The notes under the pieces were generated by a model, which was given only the letters and a program-made list of their open reading frames with translations, ran no database searches and was not told where the DNA came from. From CAIXOA01 sp041653635 (lineage in GTDB: Archaea; Micrarchaeota; Micrarchaeia; Anstonellales; Bilamarchaeaceae): a stretch of DNA of 64,000 bases. The translations under genes and the position numbers were made by a program. This document shows positions 25,242 to 34,417 of the stretch, in pieces (position 1 is the first letter of the stretch; every line of letters begins with the position of its first letter). The DNA lies in assembly GCA_041653635.1 (NCBI GenBank), contig JBAZFC010000001.1, forward strand, positions 620,001 to 684,000, given 5' to 3'.

Positions 25242-28200
25242 TCAATGGTTTTTCCTGCGCCACATCAGGAGCGCCGCGGCAACCACAAGCGGCACTATTA
25301 TCACAAGGGGGTTTATCGGCTCGCCCTTCCCGTCCGAAGGGTTGGCGCCCTGCGCCTGGCCGGAGCTCACCACCTCCCTCTCCGCCGGCCCTTCATCCCC
25401 CTCCCACGCAGGGGATGCGACCACGGGCAGGATGGGGCTGGACTCGGCGGATCCATTGGTTGGAGGCTGCCCGCCAATCATCACGCATTGCACGTTTATG
25501 CACCCATACCCTGCGGAGCACCCTCCTGCGCAGCCGGTTTCCGGCACCCCGTTTCCAGTTTCAGATTCACCTACTGTTTCTTCCTGCGCGGCCTCCACAA
25601 TGAATTCCAGTTCCCCTCCGCTGTAGCCGCTCGCAGCCGCCTCAACAGCATATGCGCCGGCAACCGTGGGGACGAATTCCACCTGCCCGCCGGAATCCGT
25701 TTCCCCAAGCTCCATTGCATTGAGTATCCCATTCGTCCAATAGAGAACCCTCACCTCCGCACCGCTTACAAGGGTGGCGCCATCCCTGACCGTTATGGTG
25801 AGCGTGCTCCCCACAACTCTCTCCCCACTCACGCCCACGGAGAGGGGGCCGGTGGAGCCGCCAATGCCCTGCGCCTTCACAGTGAGCGTATCCGTCGCAT
25901 AAGAGGCGCTGGAATTGGTGCTGTTGCATACATACACATAAGCCCCTGAGCTGAGGTTCTGCAGGTCCTCCACATGCGAGGTGCCGTTCGCAACCAATGC
26001 ACCATCCCTGTACAGCTCCAGCACCACGGATGCGTCGCTTGAGTCGCAGGAGGCGTTGGTCTCCGTATGGGGCATGACGGTTGCGAAGGGGTGGAGGGTG
26101 AGGTTGAGGGTTCCGTCCTCCAAGGCATACCCCGAGAATGATGCGACGCTAAATGTGAGGTAATCGTTTGAGCATTCCATATAGTTCGGCGCATATAAAG
26201 TCCCGTTCGCCACTATGTCCGCGGCTGAGGAGGAGAAGTTCTCCATTCTGTATATGCTGTGCAGTATTCCTGCGGAGCAGTCCGCCGCAAGGGTTATGTT
26301 CGCGCTTGAGTTGAACAGCGAGGCGTTCGAATAGCTCGAGTTCAGAGATGCGAAATAATTGTCCACGATGAAGTTGGACGAATTGAGCTGCTGCTTGGAA
26401 TCGAGGACTAACGAGTCCCACTTCACGCACCCGGGCAGCTGGCTGTCCGCGCATATAGAGAAGTTCTCCATGGTGTTATCCCCGGTGGAGTTGTGGTAGA
26501 CGTAGTTCGACGAGCCGTATATCGTCACATTCCTAAGCGTGTTGTTCGTCGGGTTCCCGTAATCTGTCGTATCGCCGTACAGCATCAACTTGTCGAAGGT
26601 TATCTCGCTGTAGCGGCCTCCGTTCCTGGAGTTGTTGCTTATGAGCACGTTCTCCACCGTCGTGTTCATCACGGACGAGAGCCACAGGCCCACGGTCTGA
26701 GCTCCTATTATGGTGGAGTTGCTCAGGAGCGAGTTGTTGGATATCCCTATGAAGACTCCTTCATCCCTCCCGTTCTCTGATGTTATGTTGTTCCCCCTGA
26801 AATTATGGGACCATTCGTAGATTACCAGCCCATAGTACGTGTTGTTGAGCACGGCGTTCCTGACCGTGACGTTCTCCGATTTCAGAATCCAGATGAAGTT
26901 GCTCCTGTACGTGGCGTCCCCGTTGACACTTACCCCGTCCATTATCGAGTTGTCCGCCCCGCACAGCAGGATGGCTGAATAATCCCCGGTCACGTTCGCG
27001 GATTCGTTCGTGTAGAATATCGGCTTGCCTCCGGTCCCAGTGTTGTTCTCTACGAAGTGGTTGCAGTAGCTCCTGTTGTTTTTCGACACGTTGTAGTCCA
27101 GAATTGCAAAGTCGTAGTTAGTCCCAACGAGCGTGTTGTTCGCGACCACGAACCCCATCCCGTCCATGATTTTTATTCCGTACGATGAGCCCGTGACCTC
27201 GTTATTTATTATGGTCCCGTTCTCGCACCCAGGATACACGCCGATGCCGCCGTCATCCACGTTGCCGTAAAAACGGTTCCCAGAAATGAGGATGTTCCTG
27301 ACCGCAGGATTGTAGGTCGTTGGTATCTCGCTTATCTGTATCGACTGCTCCACGCTGTTGTTGTCGAAGTTATCGGAGATGACGCTTCCGTTCACGGCTA
27401 TGAGGCGCATCGCCTCCTTGCCGTGCCTGTTGAAGGTGTTGTTGGTTAGGTTTATCTCAGAGGAGAATTTTATGAAAATCCCCTCGTAGTTATCGTGGAA
27501 GATGCTGTCGCGGATTGTCGTGCTCGATGCGTTGAAGCCGTACACGCCGGCTCCGCTCGTCTCATTATGAAGGTAGATCTCGCTATCCTCTATCGAGGTT
27601 TCCGAAGAGTTCAATATGTAGATCCCGTATGGAGAGTTGTTGAAAATAATGTTGCCCGTGAGCACTGTATTCGTGCTTAGGTTCAGCACGAAGCCGTTGA
27701 AGGAGTTGTTGTACACGGTGTTCCCATCGAAGGTGTCGTTGCTGCTGCCCTGCACGATGAACCCCGGCGCGGAAGTGCCGTACACTTCGTTGTCCTCGTA
27801 AGTGTTGTTCACGCCCTGCAGATCAGCTATGCCCCTTACCCCTGAGCCATTCACTATGTTCCCCCTAACGACGTTGTTGTAGCTCCCGAAAGAAACCACT
27901 ATGCCGCCGGTCGCGGATCCGGTTATGCTGTTGTTCTCGATGAGGGTGTTATTAGAGCCTGAGTGGTCTATCCCCTGCCAGGTGTTGTTCACCATGACGT
28001 TGCCGATGATGTACCCGTCGGAAATGTACCATGTCGATATGCCCGGGCGGTTCGTGTTCATTATCGTGTTGTTCGTGATGTTGACTCCGCTCGCCGGATA
28101 GAAGAGGATCGCGTATCTCGTGTTTCCGATGAACCTGCTGTTGATTATCGTCGCCCTTGTGGCGGTTGAAAATGACGCTCCCTCCCTGGTGTTGTTATCT

Positions 28201-28625
28201 ATTGTTGAGCCGGAAACGAGCACGTCCACAGAGTTTATCGCGTAAAGGCCCTCGCGCTTGTTGCTCACGATGGTGCTGTTCTCCATGCTCACGTTCGCCA
28301 TGTTTTTCATGTAGATTCCGTTGGAGAAGTCGCTCACCGTGATGTTGCCTATGGTGATATTATTTAACGTCGCTGAAGCGTTGTAAATCTGTATCCCGTA
28401 TGCGAGCGTTAGGGTATCCACTCCATCTATTGTGAAGCCCTGCCCGTTTATCGAGACGTCCGAGACCGAGATATTTATGCACTGCGCCACTGCCGTGTTC
28501 GTGATGGAGTTCTCCAGTACATACGCACCAGATACGTTTATGTCGGTGCAGTCCGTTATCGCATAGGCGGACGAAGCCAAAACGACGAACAGCAGGATCT
28601 TTGCAAAATTCTTGGTTGATGCCAT
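25242..28625 (-). CDS. Large beta-helix surface glycoprotein
   Basis: 1127 residues, paralogous over its whole length to the protein at 10731: signal peptide ending SAYA, long parallel beta-helix rich in N-x-S/T, an Ig-like domain (SSDASVVLELYRDGALVANG), a second sandwich, a cysteine cluster (CAGGCSAGYGCINVQC) and the anchor NPLVIIVPLVVAAALLMW followed by RRKNH. Stretches such as PTTYNPAVRN and GNVDDGGIG are shared exactly. The ATG at 28625 matches the paralogues' signal peptide better than the in-frame TTG at 28637. It has its own upstream TATA-like TGTATAAAG near 28660. Confidence 0.86.
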   Translation of the reverse strand: MASTKNFAKILLFVVLASSAYAITDCTDINVSGAYVLENSITNTAVAQCINISVSDVSINGQGFTIDGVDTLTLAYGIQIYNASATLNNITIGNITVSDFSNGIYMKNMANVSMENSTIVSNKREGLYAINSVDVLVSGSTIDNNTREGASFSTATRATIINSRFIGNTRYAILFYPASGVNITNNTIMNTNRPGISTWYISDGYIIGNVMVNNTWQGIDHSGSNNTLIENNSITGSATGGIVVSFGSYNNVVRGNIVNGSGVRGIADLQGVNNTYEDNEVYGTSAPGFIVQGSSNDTFDGNTVYNNSFNGFVLNLSTNTVLTGNIIFNNSPYGIYILNSSETSIEDSEIYLHNETSGAGVYGFNASSTTIRDSIFHDNYEGIFIKFSSEINLTNNTFNRHGKEAMRLIAVNGSVISDNFDNNSVEQSIQISEIPTTYNPAVRNILISGNRFYGNVDDGGIGVYPGCENGTIINNEVTGSSYGIKIMDGMGFVVANNTLVGTNYDFAILDYNVSKNNRSYCNHFVENNTGTGGKPIFYTNESANVTGDYSAILLCGADNSIMDGVSVNGDATYRSNFIWILKSENVTVRNAVLNNTYYGLVIYEWSHNFRGNNITSENGRDEGVFIGISNNSLLSNSTIIGAQTVGLWLSSVMNTTVENVLISNNSRNGGRYSEITFDKLMLYGDTTDYGNPTNNTLRNVTIYGSSNYVYHNSTGDNTMENFSICADSQLPGCVKWDSLVLDSKQQLNSSNFIVDNYFASLNSSYSNASLFNSSANITLAADCSAGILHSIYRMENFSSSAADIVANGTLYAPNYMECSNDYLTFSVASFSGYALEDGTLNLTLHPFATVMPHTETNASCDSSDASVVLELYRDGALVANGTSHVEDLQNLSSGAYVYVCNSTNSSASYATDTLTVKAQGIGGSTGPLSVGVSGERVVGSTLTITVRDGATLVSGAEVRVLYWTNGILNAMELGETDSGGQVEFVPTVAGAYAVEAAASGYSGGELEFIVEAAQEETVGESETGNGVPETGCAGGCSAGYGCINVQCVMIGGQPPTNGSAESSPILPVVASPAWEGDEGPAEREVVSSGQAQGANPSDGKGEPINPLVIIVPLVVAAALLMWRRKNH

Positions 28626-28679
28626 TTTACCACTCAACTTTCGCCCACAACTTTGATTTTATCTTTATACAGGTTCCGT

Positions 28680-29162
28680 TTATTTCCCCTTCGCGAGCAG
28701 CCCCCCAATCGCAGCCACGCCCGCATTCACCACCACGGATCCGATTATCCAGAATATCCCGAACACCACCGAAATCACTCCTGCGATGCCTGCAATCGCC
28801 GCGGTGGATGCGCCAGATTCCGGAGTTGTGGCCGCAGCCGCGCCCAATACCACCGCAAGCACTATGAAATTAAGCACAAGGGCAACCAGCCCCACAGCGC
28901 CCGCGGACAGCGCACCCACCGCCGCAGCCCCCACAAGGTCCAGCCCGAACTTCTTCACAGCCCTGTACCCCGCCCATGCGAACAACAGGAGGAAAATGAG
29001 GTATGACGCGATGCCGTAGACGAGGCTCACAAGAGCCATCACTGACTTCACGGTATCGCCGCCCAGCAAACTTATGGCGGCAATCACCACGCTTATAAGT
29101 ATCACAACCAGCCCAAGCCCCACCGGAAGCTTGGACGCCTCAATTATCTTTGCTCCTTCCAT
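28680..29162 (-). CDS. Small membrane protein, paralogue of the 23059 gene
   Basis: 160 residues with about four membrane segments rich in Ala, Gly and Val and a short basic end (LLAKGK). It matches the 23059 protein in layout and in WAGYRAVKKFG. It lies just upstream of, and on the same strand as, the beta-helix gene at 25242, and its 5' side faces the ribosomal operon. A role in the envelope is only a guess. Confidence 0.68.
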   Translation of the reverse strand: MEGAKIIEASKLPVGLGLVVILISVVIAAISLLGGDTVKSVMALVSLVYGIASYLIFLLLFAWAGYRAVKKFGLDLVGAAAVGALSAGAVGLVALVLNFIVLAVVLGAAAATTPESGASTAAIAGIAGVISVVFGIFWIIGSVVVNAGVAAIGGLLAKGK

Positions 29163-29227
29163 GGTTCATCCCGCGCATGCTTTCCATTCAACTGTTTTTA
29201 ATTATCCCCATCCCGCTCCCTCGGCAC

Positions 29228-29257
29228 ACCTTTTATAAATCCTTCCGTGAATATTTC
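29228..29257 (+). promoter_or_regulatory. Promoter of the main ribosomal operon
   Basis: ACCTTTTATAAAT at 29228-29240 is a strong TATA box. Initiation about 25 bases on would fall at 29258, exactly on an ATG that opens a short leader frame ending at the L3 start. Confidence 0.7.
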
Positions 29258-29359
29258 ATGTTAACTTATCCGGCAACTCAGAAGTGCCCTTCGCACTCAC
29301 CTGATTTGCTTACGGCGTCCCTTCCGAGGAAGGGCTACGCAAAAAGGGTAATCATATGA
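29258..29359 (+). CDS. Possible 33-codon leader ORF coupled to L3
   Basis: This frame begins at the predicted transcription start and ends with TGA overlapping the L3 start as ATGA. The product would be 33 residues, with Ser/Pro in the middle and a basic end (LPRKGYAKRVII). The stretch also holds two hairpins, GTGC-CCTTC-GCAC and CCCTTC-CGAG-GAAGGG. It may be a leaderless regulatory peptide or simply the operon's 5' leader. No homologue is known to me. Confidence 0.4.
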   Translation: MLTYPATQKCPSHSPDLLTASLPRKGYAKRVII

Positions 29360-30285
29360 CGGACATACACAAGCCCAGACGGGGTTCTCTAGCGTTCAGG
29401 CCCAGGAAGAGGGCGTACAGCCAGATGCCATCCATCAACGCATGGCCCGAGTCCAAGGACGTGAGGCTCCTCGGCGCCGCGGGATACAAGGTGGGCATGT
29501 CGCAGATATGCCACATGGATGACAGCGAGAATGTGACCAAGGGGCAGGAGGTTACCTCCGCCGTTACGGTCGTGGAAATCCCGCCCATGTACGTGTACGG
29601 GTTCCGCGGCTACAAGCACACCCACAACGTCACCGACGTGCTCATCCAGGACGAGGCAATCCTAAAAAAACTGGGCATGAAGAAGGCGGCGAAAAAAGAA
29701 CTCACCCCGGAATTGGTGGATGAGGTCTCATTGCTCGTATTCATCCAGCCGGACAAGACCGGCATAGGGAAGAAGCACCCCGAGAGGATGGAAATCCGCG
29801 TGGGCGGCGGCGACATAAATGCGCGCATAGATTTTTGCAAAGGGCTCATGGGAAAGGAACTTTCCCCGAAGGAAATATTCAAGCCCGGCGAATACATTGA
29901 CGTCGTCTCAATCACAAAAGGGAAGGGATGGCAGGGCGCGGTGAAAAGGTTCGGCATCGCAAAGCAGAGGCCGAAGGCAACGGGAAAAGTAAGGCACGCC
30001 GGAACTTTGGGCCAGTGGCACCCCGGCTACATCCTCTACACGGCTCCCCGCGCGGGGCAGATGGGCTACCACAAACGCACCGAATTGAACAAGCGCATAC
30101 TCAAGATAGGGGAAAACGTTGATGAGGTGAATCCGGACGGCGGGTTCCCGCACTACGGATTTGTGAAGAACCATTATATACTAATAAAGGGGTCCGTCCC
30201 CGGCCCGGTCAAGAGGCTCATCCGCCTCAGGCTCGGCATGAGGGGAAGCGCCGGCGCGGAGCCGAAGATAACCCAGCTTTTGTAG
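29356..30285 (+). CDS. rpl3: Ribosomal protein uL3
   Basis: 309 residues. The archaeal N-terminal phrase KPRRGSLAFRPRKRAYSQMP, the YKVGMSQICHMDD region and the central KGKGWQGAVKRFGI and HAGTLGQWHP loops that reach the peptidyl-transferase centre are all present. It opens the operon. GGGT lies 6 bases before the ATG, weak for this operon, so coupling to the leader ORF may matter. Confidence 0.97.
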   Translation: MTDIHKPRRGSLAFRPRKRAYSQMPSINAWPESKDVRLLGAAGYKVGMSQICHMDDSENVTKGQEVTSAVTVVEIPPMYVYGFRGYKHTHNVTDVLIQDEAILKKLGMKKAAKKELTPELVDEVSLLVFIQPDKTGIGKKHPERMEIRVGGGDINARIDFCKGLMGKELSPKEIFKPGEYIDVVSITKGKGWQGAVKRFGIAKQRPKATGKVRHAGTLGQWHPGYILYTAPRAGQMGYHKRTELNKRILKIGENVDEVNPDGGFPHYGFVKNHYILIKGSVPGPVKRLIRLRLGMRGSAGAEPKITQLL

Positions 30286-30294
30286 GTGTGAACG

Positions 30295-31077
30295 ATGAAA
30301 GCAAAAGTATATTCACTTGAAGGCGCGGCTTCCGGAAGCGTGGAGCTCCCGGCCGCATTCTCGGACACCGTCCGCGAGGAGATAATCCGCAGGGCGGTCC
30401 TGAGCGACGAGACCAAGCTCTACCAGCCCCAGGGCAACTTTTACAGGGCGGGCCTCCAGACCTCCGCACAGTACCGCGGAAGGAAGGACGACTATGGCTC
30501 CCTGAAGAACAAGGGGCAGGCGAAGCTGCCGAGGGAGACGCGCCCCAAAGGAGGGCACGGCAAGGTCCGCAGGCTCCCCTCATCCGTGGGCGGCCACAGG
30601 GCGCACCCGCCGAAGGTCACGAAAATCCTCATAGAGAAAGTGAACAAGAAGGAATACACGAAGGCGGTGAGGAGCGCAATCGCGGCCACCGCAGTTGCGT
30701 CGCTCGTAAAGGCAAGGGGCCACAGGTTCTCCTGCGACCTTCCGCTCGTTTTTGACGACAAGCTTGAATCCCTCTCACGCACGAAGGACGTGCTCGCAGC
30801 GCTCGAAAAAGTGGCGGGCGAAGACCTCTCGCGCGCAAAGGAAGGCAGGAAGGCGAGGAGCGGCGTCCGCTCCAGGAAGGCGGGCACAAGGACCGCCAAA
30901 TCCCTCCTTCTCGTCGTGGGCGGAGGCAACATACTCAAATCGGCGAGGAACCTCGCCGGAGTGGACGTCGTGAAGGCGGAGGACCTGAAGGCAAAGGACC
31001 TCGCGCCGGGAACGCATGCGGGAAGGTTCACGCTCTACACGCAGAGTGCGCTGAAAAAAATAGGAGAGGTGTTCTGA
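30295..31077 (+). CDS. rpl4: Ribosomal protein uL4
   Basis: 260 residues, with the long tunnel loop visible as GGHGKVRRLPSSVGGHRAHPP and the archaeal C-terminal globular extension (LLLVVGGGNILKSARNLAGV). GGTG is 6 bases before the ATG. Its stop overlaps the L23 start by one base. Confidence 0.97.
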   Translation: MKAKVYSLEGAASGSVELPAAFSDTVREEIIRRAVLSDETKLYQPQGNFYRAGLQTSAQYRGRKDDYGSLKNKGQAKLPRETRPKGGHGKVRRLPSSVGGHRAHPPKVTKILIEKVNKKEYTKAVRSAIAATAVASLVKARGHRFSCDLPLVFDDKLESLSRTKDVLAALEKVAGEDLSRAKEGRKARSGVRSRKAGTRTAKSLLLVVGGGNILKSARNLAGVDVVKAEDLKAKDLAPGTHAGRFTLYTQSALKKIGEVF

Positions 31078-31325
31078 TGGTGCTCATATCCCCGGTTAAG
31101 ACGGAAAAGGCGATAGGAAGGATAGAATTTGAGAACACAATAACCTTCCTCGTGGAGCTGGGCTCCACCAAGCCCATAGTGAAGGCGGAAGTGGAGAAGC
31201 TCTTCGGCGTGAAGGTCGCTTCAGTGCGCATGATGACCCTCCCGATGGGCGGGAAGCGCGCGATTGTGAAGCTCGCGAAAGGCTACAAGGCCGAGGACAT
31301 TTCGTCCAAGCTCAAGATGGTGTAG
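31077..31325 (+). CDS. rpl23: Ribosomal protein uL23
   Basis: 82 residues of the compact archaeal form, with PVKTEKAIGRIEFENTITFL at the start and PMGGKRAIVKLAKGYKAED at the end. It forms part of the tunnel-exit docking site for SRP and the translocon. The start shares a base with the L4 stop. Confidence 0.96.
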   Translation: MVLISPVKTEKAIGRIEFENTITFLVELGSTKPIVKAEVEKLFGVKVASVRMMTLPMGGKRAIVKLAKGYKAEDISSKLKMV

Positions 31326-31334
31326 GTGTTTTAG

Positions 31335-32087
31335 ATGGGAAAAATGCTCAAGCAGCAAAAGAGGGGGAAAGGCTCCCCGAGGTATCTCACCCCCAAGGTC
31401 AGGTACAAGGTCTACCTGCAGTACCGCAACTACGACGACGTGGAAAAGGCGGGCGTGCTTAAGGCGCAGGTGCTTGATTTCGTTGACGACCCCGCGAGGG
31501 GCGCATTGCTCCTCAAGGTGAAGTACGACAACGGCGAGGAGAACCACCTTCTCGCGCCCGAGGGCGTCTGCATAGGCGACACCCTTGAGCAGGGCGCACA
31601 GGCCTCGGTCGCAGTGGGCAACGTCCTTCCGCTCTACAGGATGCCGGACGGGGCGTTCATCTGCAATTTAGAGCTCACACCAGGCGACGGCGGCAAGCTC
31701 GTCCGCGCGCCAGGCTCATACGCAATCCTGGTCTCCAAGGAGGGGCCCAAGGCATACGTGAAGATGCCGAGCAAGAAGGTCATAACGCTCTCATCCGACA
31801 ACCGCGCCCAGGTCGGCGTGGTATCCGGCGGGGGCCGCTCGGAGAGGCCCATGCTCAAGGCGGGAGTGCAATACTACAAGATGAAGGCGCAGAACCGCCT
31901 GTGGCCGGTGCCGAGAGGCGTGCACCAGTCCGTTTATAACCACCCGCACGGGGGCAAGCAGCACCACGAGGGGAAGCCGACCACGGTGTCCCGCGGGGCG
32001 CCGCCAGGGAGCAAGGTCGGGCACATATCCGCGCGCATGACGGGCAGGAAGAAGTCCAAGAAGGCCGCGGAAGAATATGGTGAATGA
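31335..32087 (+). CDS. rpl2: Ribosomal protein uL2
   Basis: 250 residues. It has the SH3/OB core and the late loop with the functionally important histidine, here VYNHPHGGKQH in place of the commoner VDHPHGGG. Ends in a basic Lys-rich tail. AGGTG lies upstream of the ATG. Confidence 0.97.
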   Translation: MGKMLKQQKRGKGSPRYLTPKVRYKVYLQYRNYDDVEKAGVLKAQVLDFVDDPARGALLLKVKYDNGEENHLLAPEGVCIGDTLEQGAQASVAVGNVLPLYRMPDGAFICNLELTPGDGGKLVRAPGSYAILVSKEGPKAYVKMPSKKVITLSSDNRAQVGVVSGGGRSERPMLKAGVQYYKMKAQNRLWPVPRGVHQSVYNHPHGGKQHHEGKPTTVSRGAPPGSKVGHISARMTGRKKSKKAAEEYGE

Positions 32088-32089
32088 TA

Positions 32090-32491
32090 ATGGCACGGAA
32101 GGAAGTATTCAGGGGACTTGAAGAAGGGCAGGTAAAAGGCATGTCCGTGGAGGAATTCCTCCCGCTCCTCACCTCCAGGGAAAGGAGGACGCTGGGGAGG
32201 GTGAACCAGCATCCCGCCTACAAGAAGCTCATAGACAAGGTGAGGAAGCTTGCGAAGGAAGGGAAGCTGGACAAGCCCATAAAGACGACGGTGAGGGATG
32301 CGGTCATCCTTCCCGAGTGGCTCGGCCTGCGCTTCGCGATACACAACGGGAAAGAGTACAAGCAGGTCCAGATAACCCTGAACGCAATCGGCAAGAGGCT
32401 CGGCGAGCTTTCGCACTCCACATACAGGGTGCTGCATTCCGGCCCCGGTGTAGGGGCGACGAGGGGAAGCAAGTTCGTGCCGCTCAAATGA
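32090..32491 (+). CDS. rps19: Ribosomal protein uS19
   Basis: 133 residues, with KEVFRGLEEGQVKGMSVEEF at the start and the core VHNG-type loop IHNGKEYKQVQI, then a GATRGSKFVPLK end. The ATG at 32090 is 6 bases after GGTGA; an alternative in-frame ATG at 32084 overlaps the L2 stop. Confidence 0.96.
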   Translation: MARKEVFRGLEEGQVKGMSVEEFLPLLTSRERRTLGRVNQHPAYKKLIDKVRKLAKEGKLDKPIKTTVRDAVILPEWLGLRFAIHNGKEYKQVQITLNAIGKRLGELSHSTYRVLHSGPGVGATRGSKFVPLK

Positions 32492-32500
32492 GGTAATGAA

Positions 32501-33205
32501 ATGTATTCCTGCATCATAGAAAAAGGGAAGGAAGGGGACTTCGCCCGCTCCCGAGTGGAAGGGGTGGACGCTTCGGTGAAGGACCTCGTGGAGGTATGCG
32601 GCAACATCCGCTACAAGCCCGTGGGCGACGCGCTCGCGTTGCTTGAGGCGGCCGCGATTGGCGCCATGCCAATCCTTTACAGGGGGAACAACCGCCACCT
32701 CGGGCACAGGCGCGAGCTCGGCGGCAGGAAAGGAAGGTACCCGAAGAAGTCCGCGAAGATAGTCCTCAAGGCGCTGAAGAGCGCAATCGCGAACGCCCAG
32801 AGCAAGGGGCTCAGCGAGGAGCTCATAGTGATGCACGCGGCAGCGAACAAGAAGGCGGAATTCGGACGCCTCTCCCCGAAGGGAAGGCGCAACTACTCCG
32901 GCCTGATAACCGCGCGCGTTGAGATAGTGCTCAAAGAAAAAGAGGGCGCGAAGAGGCCCGAAAAAAAGAAGAAGCAGGAGGCAAAGCCCGAAGCGAAACC
33001 CGCAGTGAAGGGCGCTGAGGGCAAGCCGGCCACGCCCGCAGCGGAAAAGAAGGCCGAGGCGAAGGTTGAGCAGGTGAAGGCGGCGAAGGCCGAGACCAAG
33101 GCGGACGACAGGAGGCTGGAGTCCGTGCGCGAGGACAAGGTGGAGCACCACAAGGAGGCGAAAGCGCCGCTCCCGGGCCGCAAGCCGGTACAGAAAGAGA
33201 AGTGA
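32501..33205 (+). CDS. rpl22: Ribosomal protein uL22 with long low-complexity tail
   Basis: The first 145 residues are a normal archaeal uL22, including the tunnel hairpin GRLSPKGRRNYSGLIT. The last 90 or so are Ala/Lys/Glu/Pro-rich (for example KKQEAKPEAKPAVKGAEGK) and are not part of the family core. GAGGT precedes the ATG at 32501. Confidence 0.95.
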   Translation: MYSCIIEKGKEGDFARSRVEGVDASVKDLVEVCGNIRYKPVGDALALLEAAAIGAMPILYRGNNRHLGHRRELGGRKGRYPKKSAKIVLKALKSAIANAQSKGLSEELIVMHAAANKKAEFGRLSPKGRRNYSGLITARVEIVLKEKEGAKRPEKKKKQEAKPEAKPAVKGAEGKPATPAAEKKAEAKVEQVKAAKAETKADDRRLESVREDKVEHHKEAKAPLPGRKPVQKEK

Positions 33206-33209
33206 TTTG

Positions 33210-33848
33210 ATGGCAATAGAAAAAAAGTTCATTGATTCCCCGATAGAGAAGTACAGGATCATGACATTCCTGGAAAAGGAATTGGACAAGGCCGGAGTCG
33301 CCAGCATAGACATCCAGCGCACCCCCGTGGTCACGAGGATTGCGATAGAGGTCCTCAACCCGGGCCGCGTGATCGGGAAGAAGGGGAAGACCATCAACAT
33401 GCTCACCGAGACGCTCAGGACGAAGTTCTCCATAGAGAACCCGCAGATAAGCGTCGTGGAGTCCAAGAACCCGGGGCTGGAGCCCAGCCTCGTGGCGAAG
33501 AAGGCGTGCAAGTACATAGAGATGGGCAAGAAGGTGCGGGCTGTGCTGCACTTCCTCATAAAGGATATCATACGCAACGGCGCAATCGGCGCCGAAATAG
33601 TCGCCTCGGGGAAAATCGGGGCGAAGGGCGCGAGGGCGAAATCCCTCCGCGTCGCGGTCGGCTACATCCCCAAGTCCGGGGAGCCGGCGAGGCTCGTGCG
33701 CGAGGCGCACGTCGCCGCAAACACGAAGTCCGGAATCATCGGAGTTCTCGTGCGCATAGCGCCTCCGGGAACGGTGTTCCCGGGCAGGGAAGCGCCGGTG
33801 GAGGTAGTCCTCCCGAAGGTGCTCGCAAAGAACGAGGGTGGTAAGTGA
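33210..33848 (+). CDS. rps3: Ribosomal protein uS3
   Basis: 212 residues. The KH domain loop VIGKKGKTINML and the C-terminal GYIPKSGEPARLVREAHVAA are present. The ATG at 33210 is preferred to the in-frame TTG at 33207. The stop overlaps the L29 start (TGATG). Confidence 0.96.
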   Translation: MAIEKKFIDSPIEKYRIMTFLEKELDKAGVASIDIQRTPVVTRIAIEVLNPGRVIGKKGKTINMLTETLRTKFSIENPQISVVESKNPGLEPSLVAKKACKYIEMGKKVRAVLHFLIKDIIRNGAIGAEIVASGKIGAKGARAKSLRVAVGYIPKSGEPARLVREAHVAANTKSGIIGVLVRIAPPGTVFPGREAPVEVVLPKVLAKNEGGK

Positions 33849-34087
33849 TGGCGGTCGCAAAGATTAAGGACCTGAGGGCGCTCCCGCGCGACGAGCTACA
33901 GACCAAGCTGGGAACATACAGGCGCGAGATGCTGGAGGTTGGCGACAACCCGAAGAAAAGCATGAACCTCAGGAGGGCGGTCGCGCGTGTGCTCACGCTC
34001 CTGAACGAAAAGGGGCCTGCAAAGGCAGCAAAGCCGGCGGCAGCAAAGCCGCAGGCGGCACCAGGCGCAGTAAGCAGAAAAAGGTGA
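33848..34087 (+). CDS. rpl29: Ribosomal protein uL29 with Ala/Lys tail
   Basis: 79 residues: two helices with RDELQTKLGTYRREMLE and NLRRAVARVLTLLNEK, then an Ala/Lys/Pro tail of about 22 residues. uL29 borders the tunnel exit. The ATG at 33848 overlaps the uS3 stop. Confidence 0.94.
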   Translation: MAVAKIKDLRALPRDELQTKLGTYRREMLEVGDNPKKSMNLRRAVARVLTLLNEKGPAKAAKPAAAKPQAAPGAVSRKR

Positions 34088-34092
34088 AATGA

Positions 34093-34398
34093 TTGGCTGA
34101 GATATGCAAGAAATGCGGAATGATCATGGACCTCTGCGTTTGCGAGATCCTTGACAAGGAAGAGGCCACGAAGATCCGGGTTTATTCCATAAAGAAGAAG
34201 TTCAAGAAGTACGTGACGGTCGTGGAGGGCATCGACAAGAAAAACTTGGACGAAGCCGCCAAGGACCTGAAGCACGCGCTCGCATGCGGCGGGACCGCGA
34301 AGGACGGGCAAATCGTGCTCCAGGGCGACCACAAGAAGAAGATGAAGGCGATCCTCGTGAAGATGGGGTATTCGCAGGACAGCATAGAAGTGGAATGA
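34093..34398 (+). CDS. Translation initiation factor aIF1 (SUI1)
   Basis: 101 residues: an N-terminal zinc-ribbon-like part with CKKCGMIMDLCVC, then the SUI1 fold (KKKFKKYVTVVEGID, HALACGGTAKDGQIVLQGDH). aIF1 guards start-codon choice on the small subunit. It starts at TTG, five bases after GGTGA. The usual archaeal neighbour after it, the RNase P subunit Rpp29, is absent; uS17 follows directly. Confidence 0.94.
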   Translation: MAEICKKCGMIMDLCVCEILDKEEATKIRVYSIKKKFKKYVTVVEGIDKKNLDEAAKDLKHALACGGTAKDGQIVLQGDHKKKMKAILVKMGYSQDSIEVE

Positions 34399-34417
34399 CG
34401 TTCATAAGGTGATGAGA

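Noticed and set aside
31934..33577. 547-codon minus-strand frame opposite uL2, uS19, uL22 and uS3
   Set aside because: It lies antisense to four conserved ribosomal genes, has shadow composition (Leu/Arg/His-rich), and no promoter or motif.
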